The notes beneath the pieces are model-generated. The model made no database searches. It was not told the DNA's origin and saw only the letters and a program-made list of their open reading frames with translations. Below are positions 1-7,968 of a stretch of 15,353 bases of DNA, in pieces. Positions within the stretch are counted from its first letter, which is position 1. Each line of letters begins with the position of its first letter. Origin of the DNA: DATGIQ01 sp035295665 (lineage in GTDB: Bacteria > Planctomycetota > Planctomycetia > Gemmatales > Gemmataceae). The DNA is taken from the NCBI GenBank assembly GCA_035295665.1, contig DATGIQ010000661.1:1-15353 (forward strand), written 5' to 3'. A program made the translations under genes and the position numbers.

Positions 1-115
1 AGGGGGCTTTGGTTCTTGAAAAAGTGCGGCCAAGCGTTCCGATTCGGCCGGACTTGATTGCCGTGCGGGCAAATCCAAGCATGCTCTGGCCGGATGGGGG
101 CTTAAACCCACGCCG
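1..115. other. Non-coding left edge, downstream of the first surface-protein gene
   Basis: No open frame here has coding character. The stretch follows the stop codon of the minus-strand gene that ends at 116. It holds a weak terminator-like hairpin (27-50, listed separately) and a small bulged inverted repeat around 54-75 (GATTGCC against GGGCAAATC). Nothing else was recognised. Confidence 0.6.
19..50 (-). terminator. Possible intrinsic terminator of the gene ending at 116
   Basis: Read on the minus strand, CGGCC (50-46) can pair with GGCCG (31-27) across a 14-nt loop. CA follows, then a run of five T (23-19). It lies about 65 nt past the stop codon. The stem is only 5-6 bp and the loop is long, so this is weak. 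No better candidate lies between it and the stop. Confidence 0.3.
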
Positions 116-1375
116 CTACATGGCCTGGAGCGTAATGTCCATGGGATCATAGAGGATGGGGAGGAAGCTCGGGTCGATATTCGTTGTCGCAAAGATCCCG
201 CTCGAGGAACTGAAGAGCAGGATCGCGTAGGTACTTCCGCTTGGGGGAACGAAGTTGTTGATCAGGCTGACATTGAGCGTTCCGTCCAGCGTGGCTTGGC
301 CGGCGATGACCAGTTGATCGAACCCCGTGCCGCCGATGCGGATATTCAAAACGCCCGCGGCCAATTGCGTGTAGTCGCCGTTGATGGTGAGGGTGCCCGC
401 CGTGCCGGTGTCTCCGGGATTGACCTGACCCGTATTGGTCAGGCTGCCGTTGATCGTACCGGAGCCCACGAGCAGTCCGGCGTTCTGCACATTGCCATTG
501 ACCATGCCATCGTTGACAAACGTGATTCCGGAATTGAAGAGGATGGTGCCCGAAACGGTGAGCGTGCCGGTGTTGATGACCTGGGGCATGTCACCGGGAT
601 TGCCGCTGAAGTCGAAGTGATTGCCGTCCTGGGCATCGAAGGCTCCTGCGTTATTGGCGCTGGAGTTGCCGCCCATCGAGATGCCACCGTTGTCCATCCA
701 GATGATATGCCCACTGGGCCGGATGTTCAACGTCCGGTTGTTCAGGTTTTTGGACCCATTTCCGCTGATGGTCATCTCGGCGGTCCCCTGGCCCTCCGAA
801 TCGATGTTGGTTATGCCCGAACCGCTCATGGTCCCTGCCGTCCAGGACATTTGTGCCGTTACCGTAAGTGGGTCGCTGCCGCCCAGTTCGCCGCCGCTCA
901 GTGTCACCGTCGGAATCAAGATACCCAGGCCGCCGCTGAAATTCGCCAGGCCGGCGCTGATATTTAGTGCATTGCCCAGACTCGCCACCGGGCTATTGAA
1001 CATCACATTTCCCCCGAGGACTTGCGTCCCCGTGGCACTACCAGTGAGATCGTACGTTCCAAGGATATTTGCCGTGCCGCCACTGAAGCTAACCGTGCCC
1101 GCGCCGGTGATACTGGAACCCGTCATGAAATCATTCTGCCCCTGGTTAAAATCCAGAATGGCGCCCGCCATCACAGTAACAGTACTGGTGACCGGCAACG
1201 TGTCGTCGGCAGCTAATTGGAGGGTCCCTTGTGCGACCGCGGTTGCACCTTGGTAAGTGCTCGGGGACAATAGATCAAGGGTGCCTGTTCCGTCCTTGGT
1301 CAGGCCTCCCATCCCGCTGATGGTGCCGCTGAACGTCGTTGAAGTATTATCCCCACCGATGGTTAGGGTCCCAGT
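116..1375 (-). repeat. Duplicated C-terminal module, copy A
   Basis: This stretch encodes residues ~909-1327 of the first surface protein. It aligns almost without gaps to the end of the protein at 6706-9015, in the same orientation about 6.6 kb away. A hand alignment of residues 1181-1280 with residues 622-721 of the other protein gives about 83 identities in 100. At DNA level 486-553 equals 7079-7146 over all 68 bases. The shared end runs to the last residues (TLQAM against TIQAI), so the module covers the whole C-terminus. It may be a shared C-terminal sorting or attachment domain. Confidence 0.85.
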
Positions 1376-4099
1376 CCCCAAGGTTACGCTGCCGGATCCA
1401 GCTAACGAGGCAACCGCGGCGTCAAAGCTATTCAGATCGAGTATGCCGCCTGTCATTACCACTGCACTGGTGGGTGAGAAGACACCATCCGCACCTTGTT
1501 GTAGGGTGCCGCTGCTGATGCTCGTTTGGCCCAGAAAGTCGCACTCGGCAGTCAGCATCACGGTCCCTGCTCCCCCTGCCACGAACAGGGATCCGCTACC
1601 TGTTAGGTGAGAATCAAATACGATGGCAGCAGTGGTCGTGACGGTCAAAGTGCTTGCCAACGTGACCAGGCCCGTGAAGCGAATGCTGTTCCTGCCGCCA
1701 ATGGTAGCGGGGCCGTTCACGAAGAGTGCGTTGTCCAACTGGAGCACCTGGGGAGTCGTTTGGATCGTGCCCCCGTTCAGAAATAGCGAACCGGTGCCAA
1801 AAGCCAATCCATCCCCGATCGCCAAGGTTCCATCCGTTAACATCCAGTCCCCGTTGTACTGGGGATTACCAGCGGTCAGTGTAAGGGTTCCGGTACCGAT
1901 CTTGACCAGCAGGCCCACGCCGCTCGTACTCTGGAATATTCCGCTGTAAATGGTCGAGGTATTGTCGCCGCCAATGGTCAGCGTTGCCGATCCCACCCGA
2001 ACCGAGCCCCCTCCGCTGAGCGACCCAGCGGCATCGCTAAAGTTGTTGAGATCAAGGGTTGCCCCCGTGGCCACCAAAACCGCGCTGCTGCTGGGAAGGG
2101 CATTGGTAAACCCCAAGCGGACGATGCCGCTTAGAACGCTCACGCGTTGGGAAACGATGTTCGAGCCCAGGACCGTGAAGGAGCCAGGCCCTGTATCCAC
2201 ACTCACCGCATCGCCGGCGTTGAACTTGATCAGGTTGCCACCGGCAGCCGACAGCCCGCCAATGCTATTGCCGGAGGCGGTGCCGGGGGGCAGCATCACG
2301 CCATTGCCACGGTTGCCAAGGGCCAGAGTGCCCGTGCTGTCGGTGCCGATGAAGTTGCCTTGCACCAAGTTGTTGCTCAGGCTCCCGGTCAGATCGATTC
2401 CGTCCTTCTGGTTTCCGGAGATGACGTTGCCTGCACCGACGACGACTCCGCCCAGCGTGTTGAAGGCACCATCGAAGGTAATGCCGCCTCCGACATTACC
2501 GACCATGCTAGAGTCCCGCGCGTCAGTGCCGATCAAGTTCCCCTGGACCAAGTTGTTGCTGCCGGTCACCTGGACGCCGAACGATTGGTTTCCTGAGATG
2601 ACGTTGCCTGCCCCAGCCGTTGTCCCTCCGAGCGTGCAGTTGATGGATCCGATGTTGACACCGAACATATGGTTCCCCATCGCCTTGGTGCCCGTGGCGT
2701 CGGTACCGATCAAATTCCCCTGAATCAGGTTGCTGGTGTCCAAGATGTCGATGCCATCGGGGTTTCCCGAAATCACATTGCCGGCCCCAGTAGCTGTCCC
2801 CCCGACGGTACAGTTGGCAGCTCCGACGCTGACGCCGGACAATTGATTGCCCAAGGCGATCGTTCCTGTAACATCGGTGCCGATGAAGTTGCCTTCCACA
2901 AGGTTGCCAACAGTGCTGATCCCAATCCCCGAATTCTGATTTCCCGAGATGACGTTGCGCGCCCCCGCAACTGTGCCGCCGATCGTGTTCTTGGTTCCAG
3001 CGGAGATGCGAAAAAGGATTTCCACACCCGAGCCAAGATTGCCCACGGCTTTAGTGCCCGTGGCATCCGTGCCAATGAAATTGCCTTGTACGAGGTCGCC
3101 ACTGCCCGTGATCCCGACCCCGTACGAATGATTTCCTGAGATCACGTTGCCCGCCCCGTCGGCGGTTCCGCCGACGGTGCAATTGTCGCCGGGCGAAACA
3201 CCAATGAGGTTCCCCACCGCCTTGGTGCCCGTGGCGTCGGTGCCGATAAAGTTGCCCTGCACGAAGTTTCCGCTGACAAATTCGATGCCGTCGCCATGAT
3301 TTCCTGACACCACATTGCGGGCCCCAGCGGCCGTACCACCGATCGTGTTGTTCGTCCCGATGACAGCGACGCCCGAGTTATTGCCCAGGTCCATACTGCC
3401 CTTCGCAGGGATGCCGATGAAATTGCCCTGTACCAAATTGCCATTGCCTGAAACGCTGACGCCGCTCCCTCCGTTTCCCGAGATCACATTGCGTGCTCCC
3501 GGAAGTGCACCGCCGATCGTGTTGCTATTCCCGTTCAGACTGACGCCCGCGCCATTGCCCTGGGGGATCGATCCCGTAATATCGGTGCCGATGAAGTTGC
3601 CCTGCAGCACATTGCCACTGCTGGAAATCCCGATGCCGCCATTCCAGCGGTTGATGACCAACCCCTGGATCGTACTCCCAGCTCCCCCTGAACCAATACT
3701 AAGCGCTCCGCTCGCGCCCGCTCTGCTGCCGTTCAACTCGATAAGGAGGACTGCGTTCTCCCCGTTGGGTAACGTATTCGGACTGGAGCCCGATTGGCTA
3801 TACCCATCGATCAGGACAGGGCTCGTAATGGTCGGCAAGCTGGAGAGTGGGACAATGCTCTGAAGTCCCGCCTGCGCAATCGCGAAGTTGATCGTATCGA
3901 GGCCGGGGTTGGCATTGGCGTCCAGGATCGCCTCGCGGAGAGACCCCGGACCGCTGTCGTTCGTAGTTGTGACGGGGAACACGGCAAGCAAGGTTCGCTC
4001 CTCTAAATGTTCCAGCCGCAGCCGCCGCGAGGAGCGGGTGCATTGCGATGCTGATCGGGATCGCGGATTCCTGAGGCAATCCCACAAGCAAAAGAACAT
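116..4099 (-). CDS. Large surface/extracellular protein with beta-helix and autotransporter-type beta-strand repeats
   Basis: Predicted 1327-residue exported structural protein; ligand or substrate unknown. The ATG at 4099 is chosen because GAGGTG (plus-strand 4107-4112) lies 7 nt upstream; an in-frame ATG at 4237 would add 46 residues with no such site. Residues 27-39 hold the planctomycete N-terminal motif (LRLEHLEERTLLA). A CSLREA-like segment (NDSGPGSLREAI) follows at 47-58. Residues ~158-625 contain eight copies of a ~58-residue unit with QGNFIGTD and ARNVISGN signatures, typical of right-handed parallel beta-helix repeats. Residues ~640-1010 contain autotransporter-associated beta-strand repeats (GTGTLTL and GDNTSTTFSG motifs). 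Residues ~909-1327 closely match the end of the protein at 6706-9015. There is no classic Sec signal peptide, membrane anchor or catalytic motif. It is divergent from the gene at 4432. Secretion and structural role are inferred from the family. Confidence 0.9.
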   Translation of the reverse strand: MFFCLWDCLRNPRSRSASQCTRSSRRLRLEHLEERTLLAVFPVTTTNDSGPGSLREAILDANANPGLDTINFAIAQAGLQSIVPLSSLPTITSPVLIDGYSQSGSSPNTLPNGENAVLLIELNGSRAGASGALSIGSGGAGSTIQGLVINRWNGGIGISSSGNVLQGNFIGTDITGSIPQGNGAGVSLNGNSNTIGGALPGARNVISGNGGSGVSVSGNGNLVQGNFIGIPAKGSMDLGNNSGVAVIGTNNTIGGTAAGARNVVSGNHGDGIEFVSGNFVQGNFIGTDATGTKAVGNLIGVSPGDNCTVGGTADGAGNVISGNHSYGVGITGSGDLVQGNFIGTDATGTKAVGNLGSGVEILFRISAGTKNTIGGTVAGARNVISGNQNSGIGISTVGNLVEGNFIGTDVTGTIALGNQLSGVSVGAANCTVGGTATGAGNVISGNPDGIDILDTSNLIQGNLIGTDATGTKAMGNHMFGVNIGSINCTLGGTTAGAGNVISGNQSFGVQVTGSNNLVQGNLIGTDARDSSMVGNVGGGITFDGAFNTLGGVVVGAGNVISGNQKDGIDLTGSLSNNLVQGNFIGTDSTGTLALGNRGNGVMLPPGTASGNSIGGLSAAGGNLIKFNAGDAVSVDTGPGSFTVLGSNIVSQRVSVLSGIVRLGFTNALPSSSAVLVATGATLDLNNFSDAAGSLSGGGSVRVGSATLTIGGDNTSTIYSGIFQSTSGVGLLVKIGTGTLTLTAGNPQYNGDWMLTDGTLAIGDGLAFGTGSLFLNGGTIQTTPQVLQLDNALFVNGPATIGGRNSIRFTGLVTLASTLTVTTTAAIVFDSHLTGSGSLFVAGGAGTVMLTAECDFLGQTSISSGTLQQGADGVFSPTSAVVMTGGILDLNSFDAAVASLAGSGSVTLGTGTLTIGGDNTSTTFSGTISGMGGLTKDGTGTLDLLSPSTYQGATAVAQGTLQLAADDTLPVTSTVTVMAGAILDFNQGQNDFMTGSSITGAGTVSFSGGTANILGTYDLTGSATGTQVLGGNVMFNSPVASLGNALNISAGLANFSGGLGILIPTVTLSGGELGGSDPLTVTAQMSWTAGTMSGSGITNIDSEGQGTAEMTISGNGSKNLNNRTLNIRPSGHIIWMDNGGISMGGNSSANNAGAFDAQDGNHFDFSGNPGDMPQVINTGTLTVSGTILFNSGITFVNDGMVNGNVQNAGLLVGSGTINGSLTNTGQVNPGDTGTAGTLTINGDYTQLAAGVLNIRIGGTGFDQLVIAGQATLDGTLNVSLINNFVPPSGSTYAILLFSSSSGIFATTNIDPSFLPILYDPMDITLQAM
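2225..3628 (-). repeat. Tandem ~175-bp coding repeats (58-residue beta-helix units)
   Basis: Eight QGNFIGTD-like signatures occur at residues ~166, 225, 281, 337, 402, 459, 519 and 580 of the surface protein, spaced 56-65 residues apart. Each unit also holds an NTIGGT-like turn and an NVISGN-like turn. One signature has diverged (QGNFIGIPAKG at 227), one starts with EGN (402), and one is degenerate after GTDA (524). The DNA units are recognisably similar but not identical, as expected of an old protein repeat rather than a recent tandem expansion. Confidence 0.85.
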
Positions 4100-4106
4100 G
4101 CTGCAA

Positions 4107-4112
4107 CACCTC
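4107..4112 (-). promoter_or_regulatory. Ribosome binding site fixing the start at 4099
   Basis: On the minus strand this reads GAGGTG, 7 nt before the ATG at 4099-4097. It favours this start over the in-frame ATG at 4237. Confidence 0.6.
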
Positions 4113-4137
4113 GTCCGGGAACCAGGGGCGAAACGCC

Positions 4138-4153
4138 GATGCGGAGCCGCATC
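4138..4153. repeat. Perfect 7-bp inverted repeat, GATGCGG-AG-CCGCATC
   Basis: The repeat lies about 40-55 nt upstream of the minus-strand start at 4099, so it would be in that gene's 5' leader. The two-base spacer is too small for a real loop, so an RNA hairpin would lose its top pair. The same arm sequence recurs in the larger hairpin at 14641-14674, also upstream of a minus-strand exported-protein gene. Confidence 0.5.
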
Positions 4154-4204
4154 CGATTGCCGGCTGCACTGCAAGGGGAAAGGAACAGACAGAGAATACT
4201 CCCT

Positions 4205-4233
4205 AGTATGAGCGTCCGTAAGCCGGCGTGCAA
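4205..4233 (-). promoter_or_regulatory. Weak sigma70-like promoter candidate for the gene starting at 4099
   Basis: The minus strand reads TTGCAC (4233-4228), a 17-nt spacer, then CATACT (4210-4205). This is a modest match to TTGACA/TATAAT at ideal spacing. It would give a leader of about 100 nt. It is the best match found by eye, and the match is poor. Confidence 0.2.
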
Positions 4234-4418
4234 CCAAAAAAGCGCAGCGTTCGACGCATTTCGGAAATCACCTTGCGTTTTTCTTTGCTTTCCTACGCTA
4301 CAGGCACCACAATGGTGGACATTTCGTGGGCTGATGTTGCCAGGTGCGAGCCAGCGGCAGGTGGGTGGCGCGGCCCTGTGTTGCCGGCAGCAAGTCAACC
4401 CGCCCCATTCTTTTTTTC

Positions 4419-4424
4419 AAGGGG
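4419..4424 (+). promoter_or_regulatory. Ribosome binding site supporting the GTG start at 4432
   Basis: AAGGGG lies 7 nt before the GTG at 4432-4434. The next in-frame ATG (4507) has no comparable site, and the upstream ATG (4228) would add 68 residues of non-protein-like sequence. This motif therefore decides the start. Confidence 0.55.
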
Positions 4425-4431
4425 TCGAATC

Positions 4432-6696
4432 GTGACAGACCATTTCTGCAAAGAGTGGTTGACATGGACGAAACGCTTCTTCGCGATCCGTCCCTGCCGG
4501 ACCGCTATGTCTCGCCGACAACCTGGCCGCCTGCGACTGGAGGCTCTTGAGAGTCGCTGCCTCCCCAGTACTGTGACCAACCTCACTGATCACAATCCCG
4601 GCTCCCTCCGCGATGCCATTGCCACCACACCGGCAGGTGGCACAGTGGACTTTCAGGATGGCCTGAGCGGCACGATCACCTTGACTACGGCGAACCTGAC
4701 GATTGCGAAGGATCTCACAATCAACGGTCCGGGACCTGCCGCGATTACGATTGACGGTCAGAGTACGATCCAGGGATTCCATATCGCCACCGGCGTCACG
4801 GCAATGCTCTCGGGACTGACCATCGCGAACTGCAGGGCATCGATCATCGGCGGCGGCATCTGGAACGAGGGGACGCTAACGCTCAGCAATAGCACCTTGT
4901 CGGGGAACGCCTCGACCGAGGATGGCGCTGGCATCTTCAATTCAGGAACGCTGGCGCTCAGCAATAGCACGCTTTCGGGTAACAAGGCCATTTTTGATCC
5001 TGGCGATGGCGGCGGTGGCATCGAGAACCACGGGGTGATGACGATTACCAATACGACGTTATCCGGTAATCAGGCCAATACGGGCGCAGGTATCAATAAC
5101 GCTGGGATGCTCACCATTAGCAACAGCACGATATCCAGTAACAAAAGCTTTGGCGACGATGGCGGCGGCATCGCCAATGGTGGAGTGCTGACCATCAGCA
5201 AGAGCATCATCTCCGGCAACTCCGCCGCAGAAAGTGGTGGCGGTATCTTGAGCAGAGCTGGCGCACTGACAATCAACACATGTGTTCTCTCCGCCAACGC
5301 GAACCTTGGGATTTCCTTTGGGGGCGCATTGGCCGTCACCGGCGGCTCGGTAAGCATTCTCAACAGTACCATCACGGGCAACAACTCCACCGGTGGTTTC
5401 GGTGTCCTTTACATTGAATCCCCAATGGCTTTGATCGCTAATTGCATCATTTCGGGAAATTTCGCGAAAGAAGGGGGCACCCTTGTCTGCGGCGGGAACA
5501 TGACCATCAACAAGTGTACGATCAGCGGCAACGGCGTTGACCCTGTCGCCCTCGAGCCAGACTCCGCAGGTGCGATCCAGAACGGCGCCACAATGTCCCT
5601 CAGCGATTCGACGATTAGTGGCAACAGCGGCTGGGTAGGTGGGATCCGGAATGTCGGAAGCCTCCAAGTCACCAACTGTACCATCGCCAACAATACGGGT
5701 TTCGCTCCCTTTCCTACAGGCGGTGGCATCGCAAACCTTGCCGTGGGAGGCAATGCGAACCTCACCTTGGTTAGCTCCACGGTCGCTGACAACTTCGTCA
5801 CGAACAGCAACAATACCGCCACCCAGCTGTATGCCGGACAGCTTTACGAAGGTATAGCTACCGTCCAGCTTCGCAATACCATCGTAACCGGCGGGGGACG
5901 AAGACCGAACTTCTTCGCCGGCCCAGGTGGCAACTTCGTCTCCCAGGGCCACAACCTCACCAGCGACGATGGCGCCGGCTTCTTGACCGGTCCGGGCGAC
6001 CTGATCAATCTGGATCCCCAACTCGGCCCGCTGCAAAACAACGGCGGATCAACCCAGACCTTGGCCCCGCTGCCGGGCAGTCCTGTTGTCGACGCTGGCG
6101 ATAATACCGATGCTCCGGACTGGGACCAGCGGGGTCCAGGCTTTCCCCGGATTGTAGCCGGCTCCATCGACATCGGCGCACTGGAGGTTCAACCGGGACC
6201 AGCCACGTCGTTCCAGATCAGTGCTCCGACCGAGGTCCCATCCGGTATGCCGTTCGATGTCACGATCACGGCTCTGGATGCCTATGGTCACACGGCCATC
6301 GGCTACCAGGGCACGGTGGCGTTCGGCTCAACCGACACCGATCCGGGAATTGTCCTACCCGCCGATTACCCGTTCGCGCCGGACGACAACGGCGTGCACA
6401 CATTCGTAAGCGGCTGCACGCTCATCACGCCGGGCAACCAGATGCTCACTGCGAGCGACACGGCGGATAGCACGATCACGGGTATGGCCACGATTGTGGT
6501 GGATGCGGGCCCCGCTCCTCCGCCGGGCGGCGAAGCAGGCAAGCCCTCGATATCTGGTGCTGGAATCCCAGGTAGTCCGATCTCTTCATCCTCGAGCGTG
6601 GATGCCTCGGTCTTTGCCTTTCTCCGATTCAGCGATCTGAGTGCGACCGATAAACATCCCGAACGGCTCGCTAGCAAGTGGTCCGCGATTTCCTGA
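4432..6696 (+). CDS. Beta-helix / choice-of-anchor Q surface protein with Ig-like domain
   Basis: Predicted 754-residue exported protein starting at GTG (AAGGGG 7 nt upstream). The N-terminus is basic, and residues 33-46 hold the planctomycete motif LRLEALESRCLPST. Next comes a short CSLREA-like segment (NPGSLRDAI, 55-63). Residues ~85-490 are parallel beta-helix repeats with recurring LTISNSTLSGN and GGGIxNxG turns, about 25-30 residues each. Residues ~480-586 match the choice-of-anchor Q pattern (RNTIV, GHNLTSDDGAGF, LDPQLGPLQNNGGSTQT, GSPVVDAGD, DQRG, DIGALE). Residues ~592-692 look like a bacterial Ig-like beta-sandwich (TSFQISAPTEVPSGMPFDV onward). A Pro/Gly/Ser-rich tail ends the protein. 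No catalytic residues are apparent. It is divergent from the gene at 116-4099. Its stop lies only 9 bp from the converging stop at 6706, leaving no room for a terminator. If GTG is wrong, ATG 4507 gives 729 residues. The family is clear; the biological role is unknown. Confidence 0.9.
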   Translation: MTDHFCKEWLTWTKRFFAIRPCRTAMSRRQPGRLRLEALESRCLPSTVTNLTDHNPGSLRDAIATTPAGGTVDFQDGLSGTITLTTANLTIAKDLTINGPGPAAITIDGQSTIQGFHIATGVTAMLSGLTIANCRASIIGGGIWNEGTLTLSNSTLSGNASTEDGAGIFNSGTLALSNSTLSGNKAIFDPGDGGGGIENHGVMTITNTTLSGNQANTGAGINNAGMLTISNSTISSNKSFGDDGGGIANGGVLTISKSIISGNSAAESGGGILSRAGALTINTCVLSANANLGISFGGALAVTGGSVSILNSTITGNNSTGGFGVLYIESPMALIANCIISGNFAKEGGTLVCGGNMTINKCTISGNGVDPVALEPDSAGAIQNGATMSLSDSTISGNSGWVGGIRNVGSLQVTNCTIANNTGFAPFPTGGGIANLAVGGNANLTLVSSTVADNFVTNSNNTATQLYAGQLYEGIATVQLRNTIVTGGGRRPNFFAGPGGNFVSQGHNLTSDDGAGFLTGPGDLINLDPQLGPLQNNGGSTQTLAPLPGSPVVDAGDNTDAPDWDQRGPGFPRIVAGSIDIGALEVQPGPATSFQISAPTEVPSGMPFDVTITALDAYGHTAIGYQGTVAFGSTDTDPGIVLPADYPFAPDDNGVHTFVSGCTLITPGNQMLTASDTADSTITGMATIVVDAGPAPPPGGEAGKPSISGAGIPGSPISSSSSVDASVFAFLRFSDLSATDKHPERLASKWSAIS

Positions 6697-6705
6697 AGCG
6701 ATGCG

Positions 6706-7968
6706 TCAGATCGCCTGAATGGTGACATCGGTCGGATCATAGGTTGGAGGGGAGACAAAGCTCGGATCGATATTCGTGGTCGCAAACATGCCGCTGGGGG
6801 AAGAGAAGAGCACGATCTGGTACGTGCTGCCGCTGGGGGGAACGAAGTTGTTGATCAGGCTGACCTTCAGCGTGCCATCCAGCGTTGCTTGGCCGGCAAT
6901 GATCAGTTGATCCGATCCCGCGCTGCCGATGCGGATATTCAAGACGCCTGCAGCCGTCTGTGTGTAGTTGCCGGTGATGGTGAGGGCTCCAGTCGCGTTG
7001 GGATCTCCAGGGTTGACCTGTCCCATGTTGGTCAGGCTGCCATTGATGGTGCCCGAGCCAAACAGCAACCCACCATTTTGCACATTGCCATTGACCATGC
7101 CATCGTTGACAAACGTGATTCCGGAATTGAAGAGGATGGTGCCCGAGACATTGAGTGTGCGGGCGTTGATGACCTCGGGCATATCACCGGGGTTGCCGTT
7201 GAAGTCGAAGTGATTGCCGTCCTCGGCATCGAAGGCGCCCGCGTTATTTACGCTGGAACTCTCCCCCATCAAGATGCCACCATTGTCCATCCAGATGATG
7301 TGACCGCCGGGCCGATTGTTCAAAGCCCGGCCGTCCAGGTATTTGGGCGCAGTACTACTGATCAGCATCTGGGCGGTCCCCTGGCCACCCGAATCGATGG
7401 TGGTCGTGCCTGAACCACTCATCGTCCCTGCGGTCCAGGACATTTGGTTCGTTACCGTGATCGGATCGCTGCCGCCCAGCACGCCGCCGCTCAAGGTCAT
7501 CCTCTGAATCAAGATCCCTGCCCCACCGCTCAAATTCACCTGCCCGCCGCTAACCGCCAGCGCATTTCCCAGGCTCACAACTGGACTCAGAAAGTTGACA
7601 ATCCCACCGAAAACCTGCGTACCGGTGGGACTGCCCGTTAAGTCGTAGGCTGCGAAAAGATTGGTTGTCCCTCCGTTGAAGCTCACGCTTCCTGTGCCGC
7701 TGATGTTTGAGCTGCCGAGGAGGCTGTTTGTTCCGCTTGTGAAATCCAGAATCGCCCCGGTTGTGATCATGACGGTCGCGCGACTGGGAAACGCCTCATC
7801 TCCACCGATATGGAGCTCGCCCTCTCCCACCGTGATTGCACCGGAATAATTAGTGTTCGCGCCCGTCAAGGTCAGCGTGCCTGTTCCCTGCTTCATCAAT
7901 CGGCCTGTCCCCGATAGATTGCCGCCGAAGGTCGTGGACGAGTTATCTCCTGTGGTAAGCGTGCCACT
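6706..7968 (-). repeat. Duplicated C-terminal module, copy B
   Basis: This stretch encodes residues ~350-769 of the third surface protein and is the paralogous copy of 116-1375. Register differs by a codon or so along the length: the offset is 6590 bp at the stop codons and 6593 bp at the identical block. The longest exact match noticed is 68 bp (7079-7146 = 486-553), in a background of scattered substitutions. Confidence 0.85.

Larger units (their letters stand above)
4100..4431. other. Divergent intergenic region between two surface-protein genes
   Basis: This 332-bp region carries the 5' signals of both flanking genes: ribosome sites at 4107-4112 (minus) and 4419-4424 (plus). It also has a GATGCGG-AG-CCGCATC inverted repeat (4138-4153), a small ATACT-CCCT-AGTAT inverted repeat (4196-4209), and pyrimidine-rich tracts (4279-4292, 4409-4417). 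No convincing gene was found. Open frames crossing it on both strands are treated as spurious N-terminal extensions. Confidence 0.6.

Noticed and set aside
2225..3628. CRISPR-like regular spacing of repeated DNA
   Set aside because: Units are ~175 bp, imperfect, without short identical direct repeats, and lie wholly in a frame encoding beta-helix repeats.
296..3863. Chain of plus-strand open frames (for example 296-967, 621-1256, 1950-2723, 3315-3863) opposite the first surface gene
   Set aside because: They are antisense to a gene with clear domains, their products are low-complexity shadows of the repeat protein, and none has a recognisable domain or consistent ribosome site.
4100..4237. 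N-terminal extension of the first surface protein to ATG 4237
   Set aside because: The extension lacks a ribosome site and would place 46 extra residues before the conserved N-terminal motif; ATG 4099 has GAGGTG at 7 nt.
4003..4398. Minus-strand 131-codon frame with a hydrophobic stretch (LRTLILGSILCLFL) resembling a signal peptide
   Set aside because: It overlaps the start of the surface gene at 4099 in another frame, ends inside it, has no good ribosome site, and its remainder shows no protein-like pattern. The hydrophobic stretch is probably chance.
5059..6036. Minus-strand 325-codon frame opposite the choice-of-anchor Q protein gene
   Set aside because: It is antisense to a well-supported gene, has no recognisable domain, and is explained by high GC and regular codon use.
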